From Rostratula benghalensis (lineage: Eukaryota; Chordata; Aves; Charadriiformes; Rostratulidae), in NCBI GenBank assembly GCA_013399305.1, contig VXAI01000013.1:7525132-7589131 (forward strand): 64,000 nt of DNA, read 5' to 3'. The position numbers and the translations under genes were made by a program. This document shows, in pieces, positions 51,649-64,000 of the stretch. The notes below the pieces were generated by a model, which did no database searches, was not told where the DNA came from, and saw only the letters and a program-made list of their open reading frames with translations. Every line of letters starts with the position of its first letter. The first letter of the stretch is position 1.

Positions 51649-54397
51649 TTAGACTAATCAGCTGGTAGGGAAAATCTGACCTTCTATGCCTTAAAATTTT
51701 GTTCCTGCATATCTTCTTAAATGGAGGTTACTGAGGACAGCCTTGTAAAACAACATATGGGCTCATATTCAGAACTTTCTTTTTACCTCAAAAATGCTTT
51801 TTAAAGACTTGGATGTAAAGCTATATGATTCTGAGAGAAAGGGGCACTTTGTGAATTACAAATTTTTGGAAAAGCCCTATGGATTGTTGTGAATGAGAGA
51901 GTGATGCAACTTTTTTTGGTTACTCCTATTTAAATGATTCATCTTGGGATAACTTTTCTAGAACAGTTGGTTATATCTCCACTTCCATGCAGCCTACCTC
52001 ACTGCAATGAGTTACACTTGTAAATTGTTGTTACTTACAGCTGTTACAAGCCGCTGCTCCAAGATAGTTTTGAATGCTTTTTGTGAGTATGTGTGCCTTA
52101 CATCATTAAAAATTACTAAACTAAACTTGTATGATTTCTTTATTGGCACCTCTACCAAAAGACTTGAATAGTTTCATGATCCTGATCAGTCATCTGTAAA
52201 GAGCATTTTTATGGTATGAAACAATTACCTAGGTCTGTCAGAGTGTAATCAATCTGTGTGTTGGTTTTAACTTGCTGAATTGCATCCTCCTGTTTCTCAA
52301 GTCTTTCTACTGTTTTCACTCTCTGTGATCTAGCAGCCTGTTACAGTCATCAGTCTTCTGCAGATTATTTCCATTTTTTCATCCTTAAAGTGTACATTTT
52401 GTGTTATGGTACTTGACACTTAACATGGAAACAGACAGTTTGAATACATTGTTTAAATATTTTTTCACATAATATCGAGTTCATTAAAATCTGACACTTG
52501 TAGACTTTGTGTAGGTATGCACTGTCACAGTAATGAAGAAAGAAATTTAGTTAAGAGTGTAAGGAGAAATTAAACATCACGTGTTCTTTGACAAAAATCA
52601 TGCTGCATGATGTCACTCCTTCAGCAATCACTGATGTTTCCATTTCCAGTTTTACTTTGTTCTGTGAAACTTTATATGGCAGTAGCATCTCATATGATAC
52701 GAACAAAGCCCCCAAACCCTGTTGTGTAGGAAAATTGCTAGTATTCTTTAAAGAGTCATTCTTAATTCATCATAGTAAAACGTCACATCCTCCACCGCCA
52801 CCCTGGCATTTTGCAGGTACCTCTGGAAGTACTCCTTTTCTATGAGTATTTAATCATTGATAGTTCTCTTTTGCTTAAATAAATCATTTCAAGACACTGT
52901 GAAATGCCTTGGAATAAGATTTATAAACACAATCTCAGCCACCCACCTCTTTTAAAAATCTGTTACCCTTCCAGTTTTATTTAGGAAGAAGGGCTCACCC
53001 TCATCTTTAACATAACACGTAAAATAAGTATTTACTGCCTCCTTTTCTGTGCTGGTTAGTTTTAGACAACTTTTTTACCACTCCCTAATACATATGTCAA
53101 AAGCAAATTTTAATATGAAGCTATCAACATCTGTTGAAACAATTTTAGTATATGTGGAAAAGGAAATTAATCAGGGGAACAAATGCTCTTGAAAGGAAGG
53201 AAATTTTGTTTAAGGGTTCTGGGGCAGCTTTAATTCAGTTCCATTGTTCCAGAGCAGTGTAGGACACGCAGTCCTGGTTTTGATGTTTATCATCAATTGC
53301 TGCATGGAAGACTTGGACTTGCTGAACTCTTTATTTGGCAGGTAAACGAAGAGGAAACTTTGAGATACATTGAGGGGAAAATACAGTATTAAACTTGCTT
53401 ATATTCTGTTACTGATTATGTAAGCAGATTGAGAAAACTCCTTTCAACAAATGTGTGCAAATAATATCAACATAGATTCTTACTGAAAGAAAACTAAGAA
53501 TATAACTTAAGTGATTCATTTTTTATTTTTCCATCTTGGGCTTATTTCTTACTAACATATTAAAGTGTCATATTTGTTTTACCTTTATGCTTTTAGCTTT
53601 ACATCCACATTAAGTGGATACTATTTGAAGGCCTCTCTACCCTCTTACATTCTCCTTTGAATAGCTGGGGTGGAGGGAATCCAATTTGACTACATAATTC
53701 TCAGTTTTGTCACAGAAAATGGATTTTTTTTTTTTTCTTCTGAAGTGGAACATAAGAAACAAGGTACTGCAGGACAGTTCTTACACTGCATGTGCAACTT
53801 TTCCCTCAGCCCATCATCCAGATACCTCCACGCCTGTTGTTCCTCTCCTTGTACACCCTGCTGCCATTCTTCCTGTGCCAGTCATTAAATGGAGTCAGTG
53901 ACTGCAAAGGCTCATCTTGAGAGACAGAAGTGTACAGGAGGGAGCTAGGAGATAAATGCAGTGACTTGAATTGTGTGAAAAAACTTGGTGTAGGAGTGAA
54001 TGAGGTGTCTTGCTGTAGGTGGTAGGAGACAGGCTCCCTAGGAGCATAATAAAAGCAGTGGTTTAATTTGCAGCATGATCCTCCAGATTCTTGATGGCTG
54101 CAAACCTGGGAGAGAAAACCTAAGAACAAACCTTTCCCTTGTGTCTCACAGCTGAGTAAGCCCTAGGATTGTTCATTGCTGGGTTTGATTTCTTTTTGAA
54201 AACATCACAGGCTCAAATTTCTGATTTCTAAATCATATAAAGTATTTTCATGATTCAATGCAAGACATAAGACTTCATCCACCAATAAATATTTGTTTGT
54301 TTCTCCTTCCTCTGAGAGCTCATTTCTGTCACTTGTTACTTGAGAAGATTGCTAGCATCTGTGAGACACAAAATGATGGGCCTAGAAGAAATTGCTA

Positions 54398-54745
54398 ATC
54401 ATAGAGTAGTTGAGGTTGGAAGGCACCCCCAGAGGTCATTCAGTCCAATCTTCTGCTCAAAGCAGGACTAACGTCAAACACGGATCGGGTTGCTGATGGC
54501 CTTATCCAATCTAGTTTTGGAAATCTCCCAATGACAAAGGTTATGTGTTTTCCCTGGGCAACACGTTCCAGTGCTTATCTGCTCTCAGTGAGAAGGATTT
54601 GTGTCCAACTCAAATTTCCCTCGTTAGGTCACGGGACGATTGCTGCTCGTCCTGTCAGGGTGCAGACCTCTGGCATATTTCTCCCCGGTCATCTGTTTCC
54701 CCCTGAGAAGTCCTTAGCTCTTCCTTGAAGAGAAGCCATGTTGCT
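54398..54745 (-). mobile_element. CR1 LINE 3' region, - orientation
   Basis: It starts AATCATAGAGTAGTTGAGGT then TGGAAGGCACCCCCAGAGGT, the reverse complement of a CR1 3' end. It continues through typical 3' UTR landmarks (CTGCTCAAAGCAGG near 54451, a GGGCAACACGTTCCAGTGCTT stretch near 54556). It faces away from a second CR1 copy about 80 bases downstream. The right edge is approximate. Confidence 0.88.
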
Positions 54746-54825
54746 CCTTTCGATCACCTTTTACTCCTCTCTGAAGATGTTTTTCAGTTCTACTCTCTTT
54801 CTTTTAGTGTGAAGTTGTAGTCCAT

Positions 54826-54943
54826 CCAAAACCCGCCTGGAAAGGTTCCTGTGCAACCTGCTCTAGGTGGCCCTGCTTTGGCAGGGGGTTTGGACTAGGT
54901 GATCTCCGAAGGTCCCTTCCAATCCCCTATCATTCTGTGATCT
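54826..54943 (+). mobile_element. CR1 LINE 3' tail, + orientation
   Basis: The stretch contains CAAAACCCGCCTGGAAAGGT, then TTCCTGTGCAACCTGCTCTA, then TTTGGACTAGGTGATCTCCG and a CATTCTGTGATCT end, a classic CR1 3' UTR. It is in the sense orientation of CTTNBP2. With the preceding minus-strand copy it forms an inverted pair whose matching 3' ends lie about 430 bases apart. Confidence 0.93.
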
Positions 54944-57900
54944 AACTTAATGCTCTAAAGCCCGTCCATAAAGAAACTTTGGGGGTTTGTGCTTTTTAAG
55001 TAGTAGTGGCACTCTTATTTTAATGTTTCAGATCCTGTGTAAGGATTTAAAAGCTCTGCATAAATGTGATGTTCTCACTGGACTGAATTCAAAAGCTGTT
55101 GTACCTAACTTTAAGCTTTTGCTCTATTGCAGTAGTGAATTGTATTAACTATTTAAAGGGTTTTTTTCTTTGTTTTTAGATATTTTCTCTTTATTTGTCT
55201 GTTCTTACTGTCAGTTTTCATTAACAGTTACCTGTCAGAGGATTCAGCTTAAGTCATAATTTTGTGTACTGCTGGCATAGGCTGCAAAAAGTATTGTTTT
55301 CCATGGACATCTTTTTATGCCTTTAAATACTTTCAATCTTAGTCCTTCCATTGAAAGGCTAATTGCTTAGCAAATGGGTACGTAGAGAAAAATAAAGCTG
55401 ACAGTTTCTAAATTTGTCTAGCACCTTTCACAGTGCAGAAGTCCTGATTGCCTCCTATAGTGGGTGCATATTCTGACTGGGTTTGAAAATTTTCTGTTTG
55501 AAAATTCATTCAATTATGCAATAATCAACATTTTAAATGTAATTTTCTATATATGTTGCTGTGCAATTAGCGCAGCCACCGAATTATGCAGAGACTATTT
55601 TAATGGATTAATTACCCATATGACACTAGACTGTACATTCCCCAGATGAGTGCCATAAAAACCCAGATATCTTAATATTGCTACTAACTCTTATGACCTG
55701 AAATTCAGTGCTGAAAGATGATGTAAGAGAGAAAATTTTCTGATTCTAGTATTTCTTTTTCTCTCATCTGATGTAATTGAGTGAAGTGCAAAGGGACAGA
55801 AATATTATTTAGGAGCTGGGGGAATCATGTAAAAAAACCCAAGCCTACCTTGTCTTTGGCCAAAGTTTTTAGGGAACCTACTCATTGCTATGCACGTTAG
55901 AGAACATTTCAAAGAATACATTCATATTGCATACATATGGTATGTGCCAAGAGGGCAGCTGGTCACGGGTCATAAAAACACCCTGGAAAATACCCATTCT
56001 TTCACTGGTTATCTCCCTCTAGTTCCTTAGAGGCATGAGTGGTTGCCTTTACCTCTGAGATCAGTTAATCTGCTTGGCTGTATTTTTTCACTTTCTTAAT
56101 ATATATACTAAGTGGCTTTTGCACTGCTGGTAATTTATATATGGATTGTGCCTCCATCTCCATTTAAATTCCTAACCTGTTTGGATTTGTCATCTTATTT
56201 GGCTGCTTAGCACTTTAATCCATGTAGGGTCAGGGGTTTGGGATAGACTGTTTCCTTTACATGAAGCTTGAATTCCTAACCTGCATACTGTCCTGTAACT
56301 TCAGTGCATAGAACCAGGAGCCATGATTATAGTCCCTTCCCCACCTGGCTTTTTAATATTACCTTCAGAACTAGCTATTTTATTGTATTTTATTTTAAAA
56401 TCTAAGTTAAAAATAAAGGAATTAAAATATTAGACTAATTAGGGGCTATTTGCAAGGCGATTTATACAAAATTACTAGGTTCTATCAGCTTATTTTTGTC
56501 TCTTCAACCAATTACTACTTGACTTCATAAGCTTAGCCAATGCTCTAGGTCTGAATGAGCTCGGTAAGGTTTTTCTGAAGTTATGCCCCAAAGGCCTGGT
56601 TTTATAATGAGTATTTTGAAGTTCTATTTGTACTAACAAATAGAAAACTAGGCTAAAAGTATTTTAAGCATCAGAATATGTGTGCACGCTTATTTCTGTT
56701 GCAGTCAAATTCTGTTTCCCTTTCTAATTTCCCACAACATTTCAAATTTGTAGAAAAGATATAGGAAACAGTTGGTCGTTCACTAAGGTATATTATTTGT
56801 AGTTTGGAGAGTTTTGCTAATGTAGTTCTTATGTTCTTTGGTTTCCCATGCTCCAAGATGTGTGGTACCTTTCATGACCTTTTCATATGTCACAATTTTA
56901 ACTTCAAGATTTCCAAATGATCTACTAACCCAGTTGGTAACCCTTAGGCCTGTGCCTCCTCTTTTGTGTCTTGGAATTGGTGTCTTTTTCCTCTTTTTCA
57001 CTTATTCTTCCCTGACTTTGAACCAAATCACAGATAAACTTTTTGTCTGGTTTTGGAGGGATTCCTCTTTCTGATAGTGTTTTCCTGCTCTGTGGGGGTT
57101 TTTTTTCTGATTTTTTGAGATATACTTATTTAAAGAGCTGCTATGGTGACATTTAGTTTTTTATGATTACAGGTCTGTATTTTCTTCCAAAAGTTTTACT
57201 ATAATCATTTGGCTTTCTTCCTTCTGCTTTCTGTTATATGTACCTGCACAAAACCACCACAACAAAATTTTAGAAATCATTGGATCTTTAGGTGGGGTTA
57301 TTTGGTGGGTATTTTGTGGTTTTTTTGTTTGATTTGGTTTTCTTTTCCCCCACAAATTAGATGGAACATTATTTTCTATGAAGGTTGTTAGAAGTCAGTA
57401 CTCATCCATGGCCTGCCTGTGTACTATTAAAAATACCTTCTGTGAAGCTGATCTTGTTTTCATGTTGGGCTGAAGAGCTAAAAATTTGTCAAGCTAATCT
57501 GCCTCTGACCTTCACTGTGTAATGTCTTTTTGGTTATGACAATGAAATGTTGTACTGTAGTTTGGAAAGATAATTGTGTTTTAAAATAATGGTACAGAGA
57601 AACATATGATCACGAAGTTCTTTCTGAACAGAGATATGAGAAGTGTCTTAATTTCAGAAAAGAGCTGGTGGTGGTTCTGCTCCCTGCTTGTCTGCTATTA
57701 CTTATGAAAATCTCTGTTAGTGTAAACATACCATCAATTTTTGTATTTCAAAAATACTTATTTTGGTACCGCAGTAAACACAAAGCATGTTTTCATATAT
57801 TTTACTAGCATCATTTTAATACTCAGAAATAGAAAAAACTTTATTTTAGAATGTTTTTCTTCCCTTTCCTCTCTGTGTATCAGCCAATTTACAAGATGTT

Positions 57901-58189
57901 ATTTTTGTGATACTTGTGAAACTGCTCCAAACTGATAATTCTGCATGGACTTGAGAAGGGGAAAGGGGTTTTTTTTTTAAGCAGTGAATTGTATTGACTA
58001 TAAGGAAATCTGTGTGCATCATATCTGATTAATTCTTTTAGACATTGTAAACAAATGCCTAAAGAAAATATTTTAAAAATATAAATAAGTTACATAACTT
58101 TCTCTGCAGTTTAGGTCTCTTCTATGTGTGGATGTACTCCAAAGAACACATTTATTTTTCTTTCTTTGTCTGTTTGGTGTTTTTAATAG

Positions 58190-58414
58190 GCCCGGCGCAA
58201 AGAGGTTTTTATCCAGGAGCGATATGGAAGATTTAATCTGAGTGACCCGTTTCTGGCTCTTCAGAGAGACTTTGAAGCAGGTGCTGGTGATAAAGAAAAG
58301 AAGCCAATATGCATGAACCCTCTGTCCATTTTAGAAGCTGTTATGGCTCATTGCAGGAAAATGCAAGAAAGAATGTCAGCTCAGTTGGCTGCTGCTGAAA
58401 ACAGACAAAAGAAG
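58190..58414 (+). CDS. CTTNBP2: CTTNBP2 coding exon 3 (residues 60-134)
   Basis: The 75 codons run from [20 protein letters not shown] to [17 protein letters not shown], continuing the CortBP2 domain. They include the conserved [19 protein letters not shown] segment, the [20 protein letters not shown] helix and the start of the long Gln/Glu/Lys-rich coiled coil. Mammalian CTTNBP2 differs at only a few positions. This part of the protein mediates oligomerisation and striatin binding; the proline-rich cortactin-binding part and the ankyrin repeats are encoded by exons outside the window. Acceptor TTTTTAATAG|GCC and donor AAG|GTATCC are canonical, with both ends phase 0. There is no frameshift or stop. 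Confidence 0.97.
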
Positions 58415-60989
58415 GTATCCTGCTACCAACTTTTTTCCCTTTTCCCTCTCCTGATTTCTTCTTTCATGCCATTTTTTAATTTGCATCTTTGTCTAACTTG
58501 GCTATCAGTGTGAGTGTTAAAATGTTAGCATTTAATTGTCATATATAGCAAAGTGCTGATTTTCTGGTGATATTTTGTGTGCGCACAAAATTTGTTCCAT
58601 GAATTTAGCTCTACTTACTTCTGGAATAACTGGTATAAATCGATGCAGTGTATAAGTGGATACATCAGCATGAACTGAGAAGGCATCACCACAATATATT
58701 TTTAAACCAACACCATTGAAGCCTAGATGGAGCTACTGTTATTTTTGTTCTCACCTAAATAGCATAAAATAAATCATTTATTAACATTAAGAGAAAAAAT
58801 ATTTTGAAACAAGTGTGTTGCAAAAAAATGTCTCATATTGAAGATAAAACAATGTCAGTTTGAAAGTGAATGGTTGGTTGGTTGCATGTATTTCACTAAT
58901 ATGTGAGACATATATTTCTAAAGTATAGCTAAATATGAATATGTAGGGAAGGGGATTCCAAGAGGAAAGAGGGGTACAGTAATCTAATAGACTAATCTAG
59001 ATGAGGGGGGTTTTTAATAATTAGAAAATAAATGCTCGCTAGGCCTTGAATCATCCTTATTGGATATAAGATGGATAGAATGTCTTCAGCAACTTTGAAA
59101 TAGCTTTTTGGTGACAGTTTTAGATTGGTGTTTAAAAAAACAATGGACATAAAACTGATTTTGGTAGTAATTGCTCTTTGGGAAATAACAAGTACACTAA
59201 GTACTGGAAATGTGCAAGAAATATATGCTTAAATTAAATCAGCAAACCTTTTGTTGTTATCTTAGCTTTGTTATTTCATTTAAGCATTCCTGCTCTGTTA
59301 AGACTTCAGTAAAATGGATGCTGCCTTTAAAAAATGAGTAAGATTGAAATGAGACTGTATGTATGATATCTAAGTCTTAAAACAGTGTTGTGGCCAATGT
59401 AGGGGACTCCTACTTGTACTTATCTAGCGCTTCTTTATGAGGACTCTTAAATGTTAATTTTCCTTCTTTTGTACTTTGGAAGTAAGTTGAGATTTTGAGG
59501 AAAGGATTGTCTCAGCATTGAAAAGAGCAAGTAAGCTTGCTTATTCTGACTAGAGAATGGTATTGGGAGAAATCATGACATATCTGCCTGGACAACTGGA
59601 CTAGATTCTTGTTTCAGTGCATGGCCAAAAGTCTTCTTGTACCTAAATTCTTCCTCTATCTCTGGCTTTTAGTATAAGGTCAAATATGTGCATGTAACAT
59701 GGGTTTACATATTAAGAATTATGTCTCAAAGTCAGGGTATTGATATGTAAAAACCTTTTTTTTATTTTTCCTTTTTTGGCCCAGGTTTATTACAAAAGTC
59801 TGTATCTGCATTCACAGGAAAGGATGCATTTGTCTTTTGTTTCCTAGAAGAATACATGAGGTTTTTTCTTAAAATCTTAACTAAGTAGTTTGATGTTAAT
59901 TTATTTTGTAGTGTGACTTACCTTGAGAAGTATTCTGAAGCCTGTAACTTTCAAGCTAAGCTTTAAAGCGCTAGACTTGAGCAAATGATGTGTGGCTTTG
60001 AAAGTGTGTCTTTATGTTTCTACCGGTTTTATTCCTTGTAACAAACAGGAAATTTAGATAATACAGGATTTGAAAACAAACTGTGTGGTGTTCAGCAGCT
60101 GTCTGCATGTCTACAGAACTGACATCTTCCTCTTTCAAAGGCAATTAGAAATGCTGTTTGGACAGGGCAACCTCTTAAACTTTCTGGGTTTATGGCAACA
60201 GATGACATATCTCTCAACCATCCCCATTCATTCACAAACTATTCATTCAGCATTTACTTACCCTTAGTTCCACATTTTTCTGTCTGTTCTCCATCTCTGA
60301 ATTCCCTCTGTGGAACAGGGTAAGGAATGTATTTTGATGGGTTTCTGGAAATGTTTGACAAATTAAGGTGACTCTATGTTTAATAAAAAAAAAAAAATTA
60401 AGCCTAGACAAATGAAACCTAAATACAGCGCCAGCTGCATCTCCTCCCTCCAAGGGCTGTTCCTCCTCCTCTAAATGTGTGGTGCCTCTGTCTCCATGTG
60501 TGGAATTGCCTCACTATCTCATCGTACATACACTAAGTGATGAAGTCTGTGTACAGCTGTGTTTATTTTCTTTGGATATTACTGGATTTTAAACAGGCTT
60601 ATACTGAACTGTTATTCCTGGGGACGTATTATCTGTGAATATAGTGACCTTAAAAGTATTCTTTGAATAAAATTGTTATTTGATCTTAAAAAGCAAGTCA
60701 TAACAATGTGCCAGTGTGTAGAAAAATGAAAGAGGTGCAGAAATGACTGACAGTCACAGGTTTACTACCTACCAAACACCTAATCCCCAGATGTCATCTG
60801 CTTTGTGTTAAATCTCCATCCTCCTCCAACTCTTTGAATACTTTTCCTGGAGCTGCTATCAAAATTAATTTTGAGGTTTCCTGGGAACTCGAATAATAAA
60901 ATAATCAAAATGACAGTTCTTGATTTTTCAAGTATTTTTCAATTGCAGAGAGGCTAGTTTTGGCATGCATGCTCAAAGGCAGACAGACA

Positions 60990-61412
60990 CATTCACTGGA
61001 AGAGGCCCGTTGACGTGATTTAGTCTAACCTGGTACTTAAAGCAGATTATCACCAGCAGTACAGCTGCTCATCTGTGAATATGTCTAGCCGAGTCCTGAA
61101 GACCCCTAGGAATGGCAATACTGCAGCTTTTCTGCACTGCTATCCTTGTAAAAAATTTTTTTCCAAGACTGAACCTCTTTCAGGATGTTTTTTCATGTTA
61201 ACCTTTTGTTATGGAGCTCCACCTGCCACTACCAAGAAGAATTTGACTTTGTCATCGTTGTAAGGACCTTTCAAAAGGAGTGGTATGTTGCTATTAGATC
61301 ATCCCTCGGTCTTTTTTTCACTAAACTAAGCAAGGCAGGCTCTCTTAACCTTTTCTCACAAGGCATGCACTCTCTTTCTCACCTTTGAAGACCCTTGGCT
61401 GATTAGTTCTTT
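60990..61412 (-). mobile_element. Degraded CR1 LINE 3' region, - orientation
   Basis: The + strand follows the reverse complement of the CR1 3' UTR with many substitutions. Landmarks are an AGAGGCCCGTTGACGTGATT block near 61000, AAAAAATTTTTTTCCAAGAC (the CR1 AAAAAGTTTTTCCTAATGTC landmark) near 61152, a GCTATTAGATCATCCCTCGG block near 61290, and AACCTTTTCTCACAAGGCAT near 61348. The high divergence marks it as an older insertion than the copies at 51518 and 54826. Edges are approximate. Confidence 0.75.
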
Positions 61413-63768
61413 GTGAGACACTATTATTTTTCTCTGTATCCTTTTTTACCCCTTTTCAAATCCTTCTTGGACGTATTGCCAGATGCTTACATTACTGATA
61501 TGATTTAGTGTGTGCATATAATTCACTTCACAAAGTCAGGTTGTAGTTAGTTCATAAACTCATAAATAATTACAGCTAGTTCACCTAAATCTGTCACCTA
61601 AAGGAAAAAAATGCAGTATAAATATTGAAAATTTTTTCTGTTCAAGCTGATGCAGACAAAACAAGGGCATGAGGAAGAGAGAGATGTAGGAGACAACGTA
61701 AAATGAGAAACTAATACTGCTCTTGTCAATTTGAAATCAAATAAAAGACATTATATATATATACACATTATAGTAGGGATTCTTTATTTATATGCAATGC
61801 TTACAAATAAGTTACTATAATAGTTTGATAAGCTGATTTCATCCCAGTTATGTTAAAATCTGCACGTAAATATTTGAAAGTAATGTAATTTCTAAGTTAA
61901 TTTATATAACCAGTCCCTTGACTGAAAGCTAAATGGAGGAATTATAAAATACAGAAAATCTTTTAAAATCATTTATACTATAATCTTATTCCATTTCCAA
62001 GCTTTAAAAATTATGTATATTCCTCATTATTTTTGTATCTATTTTAACAAAGAAGAAACAGGTTTTGAGGTATTTGAAGCCAAGCTGATGTTTATAAAGT
62101 AGGTATAATTTCCAATAATGATTTCTCCCTTTTGCTTCAATGGTTTCTATAAGAATATTATGATTTCAGGATTACTATTACTATAATACACATCACATCA
62201 ATGTTGCCATCACCTCTTTGTGGTTTTTTCCATTCTTTTGAAGAAAAGGGAAGAGAAATTTACAAATCTAGATATGTTAGGAGACTCAGACACATGTTCA
62301 TCTATAAGTGTAAATTGGTGCAGGATTTATTAATTATTGGCTCTGTGTCATTTCACTTCCCTTCCTTTTTAAGTGTTTTCTTGTCTTTAAATTCCAGTTA
62401 CCATGTGGCAAAAAAACCTATCCTGGGAACAATGAAGTGGGATTTATTTCTACTAAAACTGTAGGCTCTCTCCCTCTTCTACTTGTCTGGATGGCATGAC
62501 TTTCAGCTCTGCTCTGTGGTATAACCAGAGAGTAACAAAGTTATTATTTAACAAAAAGTATTTTTATTAGCTTTTGCTTAAATGCAGTTTAGTTAAAAAT
62601 GAATTGTGTACACATCTGCAATGATGTGGGAGAAGCTTCCAGAGCTAAGAGATTTAGTCTTCTATTGGAGTGTACAGGGAATAGTGTGCTGTAGCAACAG
62701 GCTTCTGAAAAGCTATTATATTGTACTGCCTGGGTTTGGGTTGTTTTGACTGTGTGTCTGTTTATTTTCATCTAGCAACCAAGACAATATTTTAAGCATT
62801 GCCTGAGAGAGAAGATATTCTGTAGCTATTACCAATCCCATAGACGATCTTGTTTCCCACATTACTGTTTACAGTAAATATATTCAGACACTGTATTGTC
62901 TTAAACTGAAATTAGTATCATTTTACCATGACACTGTAATCTGAATCTGTGTTTCTTTGTTCATCTATTGAAGTGAAACATCCATTCCAAGTAAGATCTT
63001 TAATGTACTGCTCATGGCCACGGCTTTTCTTAGATTGTTTTTTGAACTTTGTGAAATGTTCTCTTATTGTAGAAGCCTGAAACAGTTTCCTGTTCCAGTC
63101 AAAATTAACCATTCGTGTTTGTGAATATTATTTTTCATGAGTACCTGAAAGTATTTTTCTGGAAAAAATGGCCACTTAGAAAATGCCCACTAGTAGTGTG
63201 GTTCTGAATTTGTATTCCTGTATTGATCTGTGCGTAAATATGAAGCAGAACTGACAGGGCTAAAACAACTAAAAGAGTAAGGGAGGAGTGCTCAGCAGTT
63301 TCTTGGGCTTTTGTTTGGTTGAGTTTTTATCAGTCGTTCAGATAAACCACATAGGAAGCTACTGCCTCAGCATGTGAAGGGAGTAGGAAGAAAGAAATCG
63401 GTGTTTCATTTGTTGTTGTTTGATTTCTGTAAGTTTGCTTGGGAAAATAAAAAGCTTTTCCAATGCTTTTCAGGAGCAGCAGGCAAGATCAAATAGAGAT
63501 GATGACTCTATGAATGGGGGACACACACACATTACCTGCATGTAGTAGACAGAATTTTGATTCTAGATTGTTATATAGTTTATGCATCACTGATGTCAGT
63601 CAGACCTTCTGCTATTAGTAGGTACAGGAAGATGTTTGTGCCTGTGCCAAAAAGTTGGTCTCAGAATTAATGGCTTTATAAATGTTAAAACAAGATACAA
63701 GACACTCATTACAGGTGCGATGGACTGTGTATTTCAGTCCTGTATCTCCTTTAGTTTGAGGAAAACCT

Positions 63769-64000
63769 AAACATTGGACAGGCTGGATCCATGGGCCAAG
63801 GCCAATGGGATGAGGCTCAACAAGGTCAAGTGCTGGGTCATGCAGTTGGCTCACAACAAGCCCATGCAGCACCAGAAGTTGGGGAAGAGTGGCTGGAGAA
63901 AGGCCTGGGGTTGCTGGTCCACAGCTGGCTACACATGAGCCAGAAGTGTGCCCAGGTGGCCAAGAAGGCCGACAGCATCCTGGCCTGTGTCAGAAACAAC
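63769..64000 (+). mobile_element. CR1 LINE, ORF2 end, + orientation (partial)
   Basis: From GACAGGCTGGATCCATGGGC onward the sequence follows the 3' part of CR1 ORF2. A frame reads [20 protein letters not shown], the C-terminal region of the CR1 polyprotein, followed by the GCCCAGGTGGCCAAGAAGGC landmark near the right edge. The frame carries indels relative to the family. The element is 5'-truncated at about 63769 and continues past the window, where its 3' UTR should lie. Confidence 0.93.

Larger units (their letters stand above)
39649..58189 (+). other. CTTNBP2: CTTNBP2 intron 2
   Basis: An 18.5-kb phase-0 intron with donor GTAAGT at 39649 and acceptor TTTTTAATAG ending at 58189 after a long pyrimidine tract. 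It contains four CR1 copies (49114-50252, 51518-51648, 54398-54745, 54826-54943), 22 T at 50505-50526, 15 A at 45454-45468 and a small hairpin at 46790-46811 (CCTAAATC/GATTTAGG). Open frames of up to 149 codons, such as 48231-48680 on -, have no recognisable homologue. Motif-dense AT-rich stretches at 40650-40760, 43085-43175 and 55495-55650 are conserved-element candidates. The rest shows nothing specific. Confidence 0.9.
58415..64000 (+). other. CTTNBP2: CTTNBP2 intron 3 (partial)
   Basis: The intron starts at donor GTATCC (58415) and runs beyond the window; no further exon is visible. It is AT-rich, with two CR1 copies of opposite orientation (60990-61412 minus, 63769-64000 plus), 13 A at 60385-60397, a short (TA)n at 61751-61762 and (AC)5 at 63521-63530. 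The next exon should resume the coiled coil with a LEMEKLQ-like sequence, which I did not find in any frame. Confidence 0.88.

Noticed and set aside
1..64000. CRISPR arrays, operons, phage or bacterial gene clusters
   Set aside because: No evenly spaced direct repeats, no long contiguous coding frames and no ribosome-binding sites. Splicing and CR1 repeats show this is a vertebrate nuclear genome.

Overview
The window is vertebrate nuclear DNA, almost certainly from a bird. The evidence is a mostly AT-rich, gene-poor background, one CpG island, GT/AG-spliced exons and several CR1 LINE fragments whose 3' ends match the avian form (GGTTGGACTAGATGAC-like core and ATTCTATGAT-like tail). Nothing in the sequence fixes the species. 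Almost all open frames here are short chance frames, and none resembles a bacterial gene.

One protein-coding gene is supported: the 5' end of CTTNBP2 (cortactin-binding protein 2) on the + strand. Coding exon 1 is 27730-27798 (residues 1-23), exon 2 is 39541-39648 (24-59) and exon 3 is 58190-58414 (60-134). All three junctions are phase 0 with canonical splice sites, so the exons join into a 134-residue N-terminus that begins the CortBP2 domain and coiled coil. The rest of the gene (about 1,660 residues in mammals) lies beyond the right edge. From memory of mammalian synteny, CFTR lies past the 3' end and LSM8 lies upstream.

Layout: 1-27300 is intergenic DNA with no recognisable exon. 27340-28620 is a CpG island holding the promoter, the 5' UTR, exon 1 and the start of intron 1. 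27799-39540 is intron 1 (11.7 kb), with two CR1 tails, a (GTG)n repeat, a hairpin around a poly(A) tract and an old CR1-family LINE. 39649-58189 is intron 2 (18.5 kb), with a 1.1-kb CR1 copy that still shows reverse-transcriptase motifs, a short CR1 tail and a head-to-head CR1 pair. 58415-64000 is the start of intron 3, with one degraded CR1 and one better-preserved CR1 that runs off the window.

I did not find a novel multi-gene system. The points most worth checking are an upstream ORF that overlaps the CTTNBP2 start and would end in exon 2, the inverted CR1 pair in intron 2, the hairpins in intron 1, a near-perfect RFX X-box upstream, and several motif-dense AT-rich stretches that look like conserved non-coding elements.
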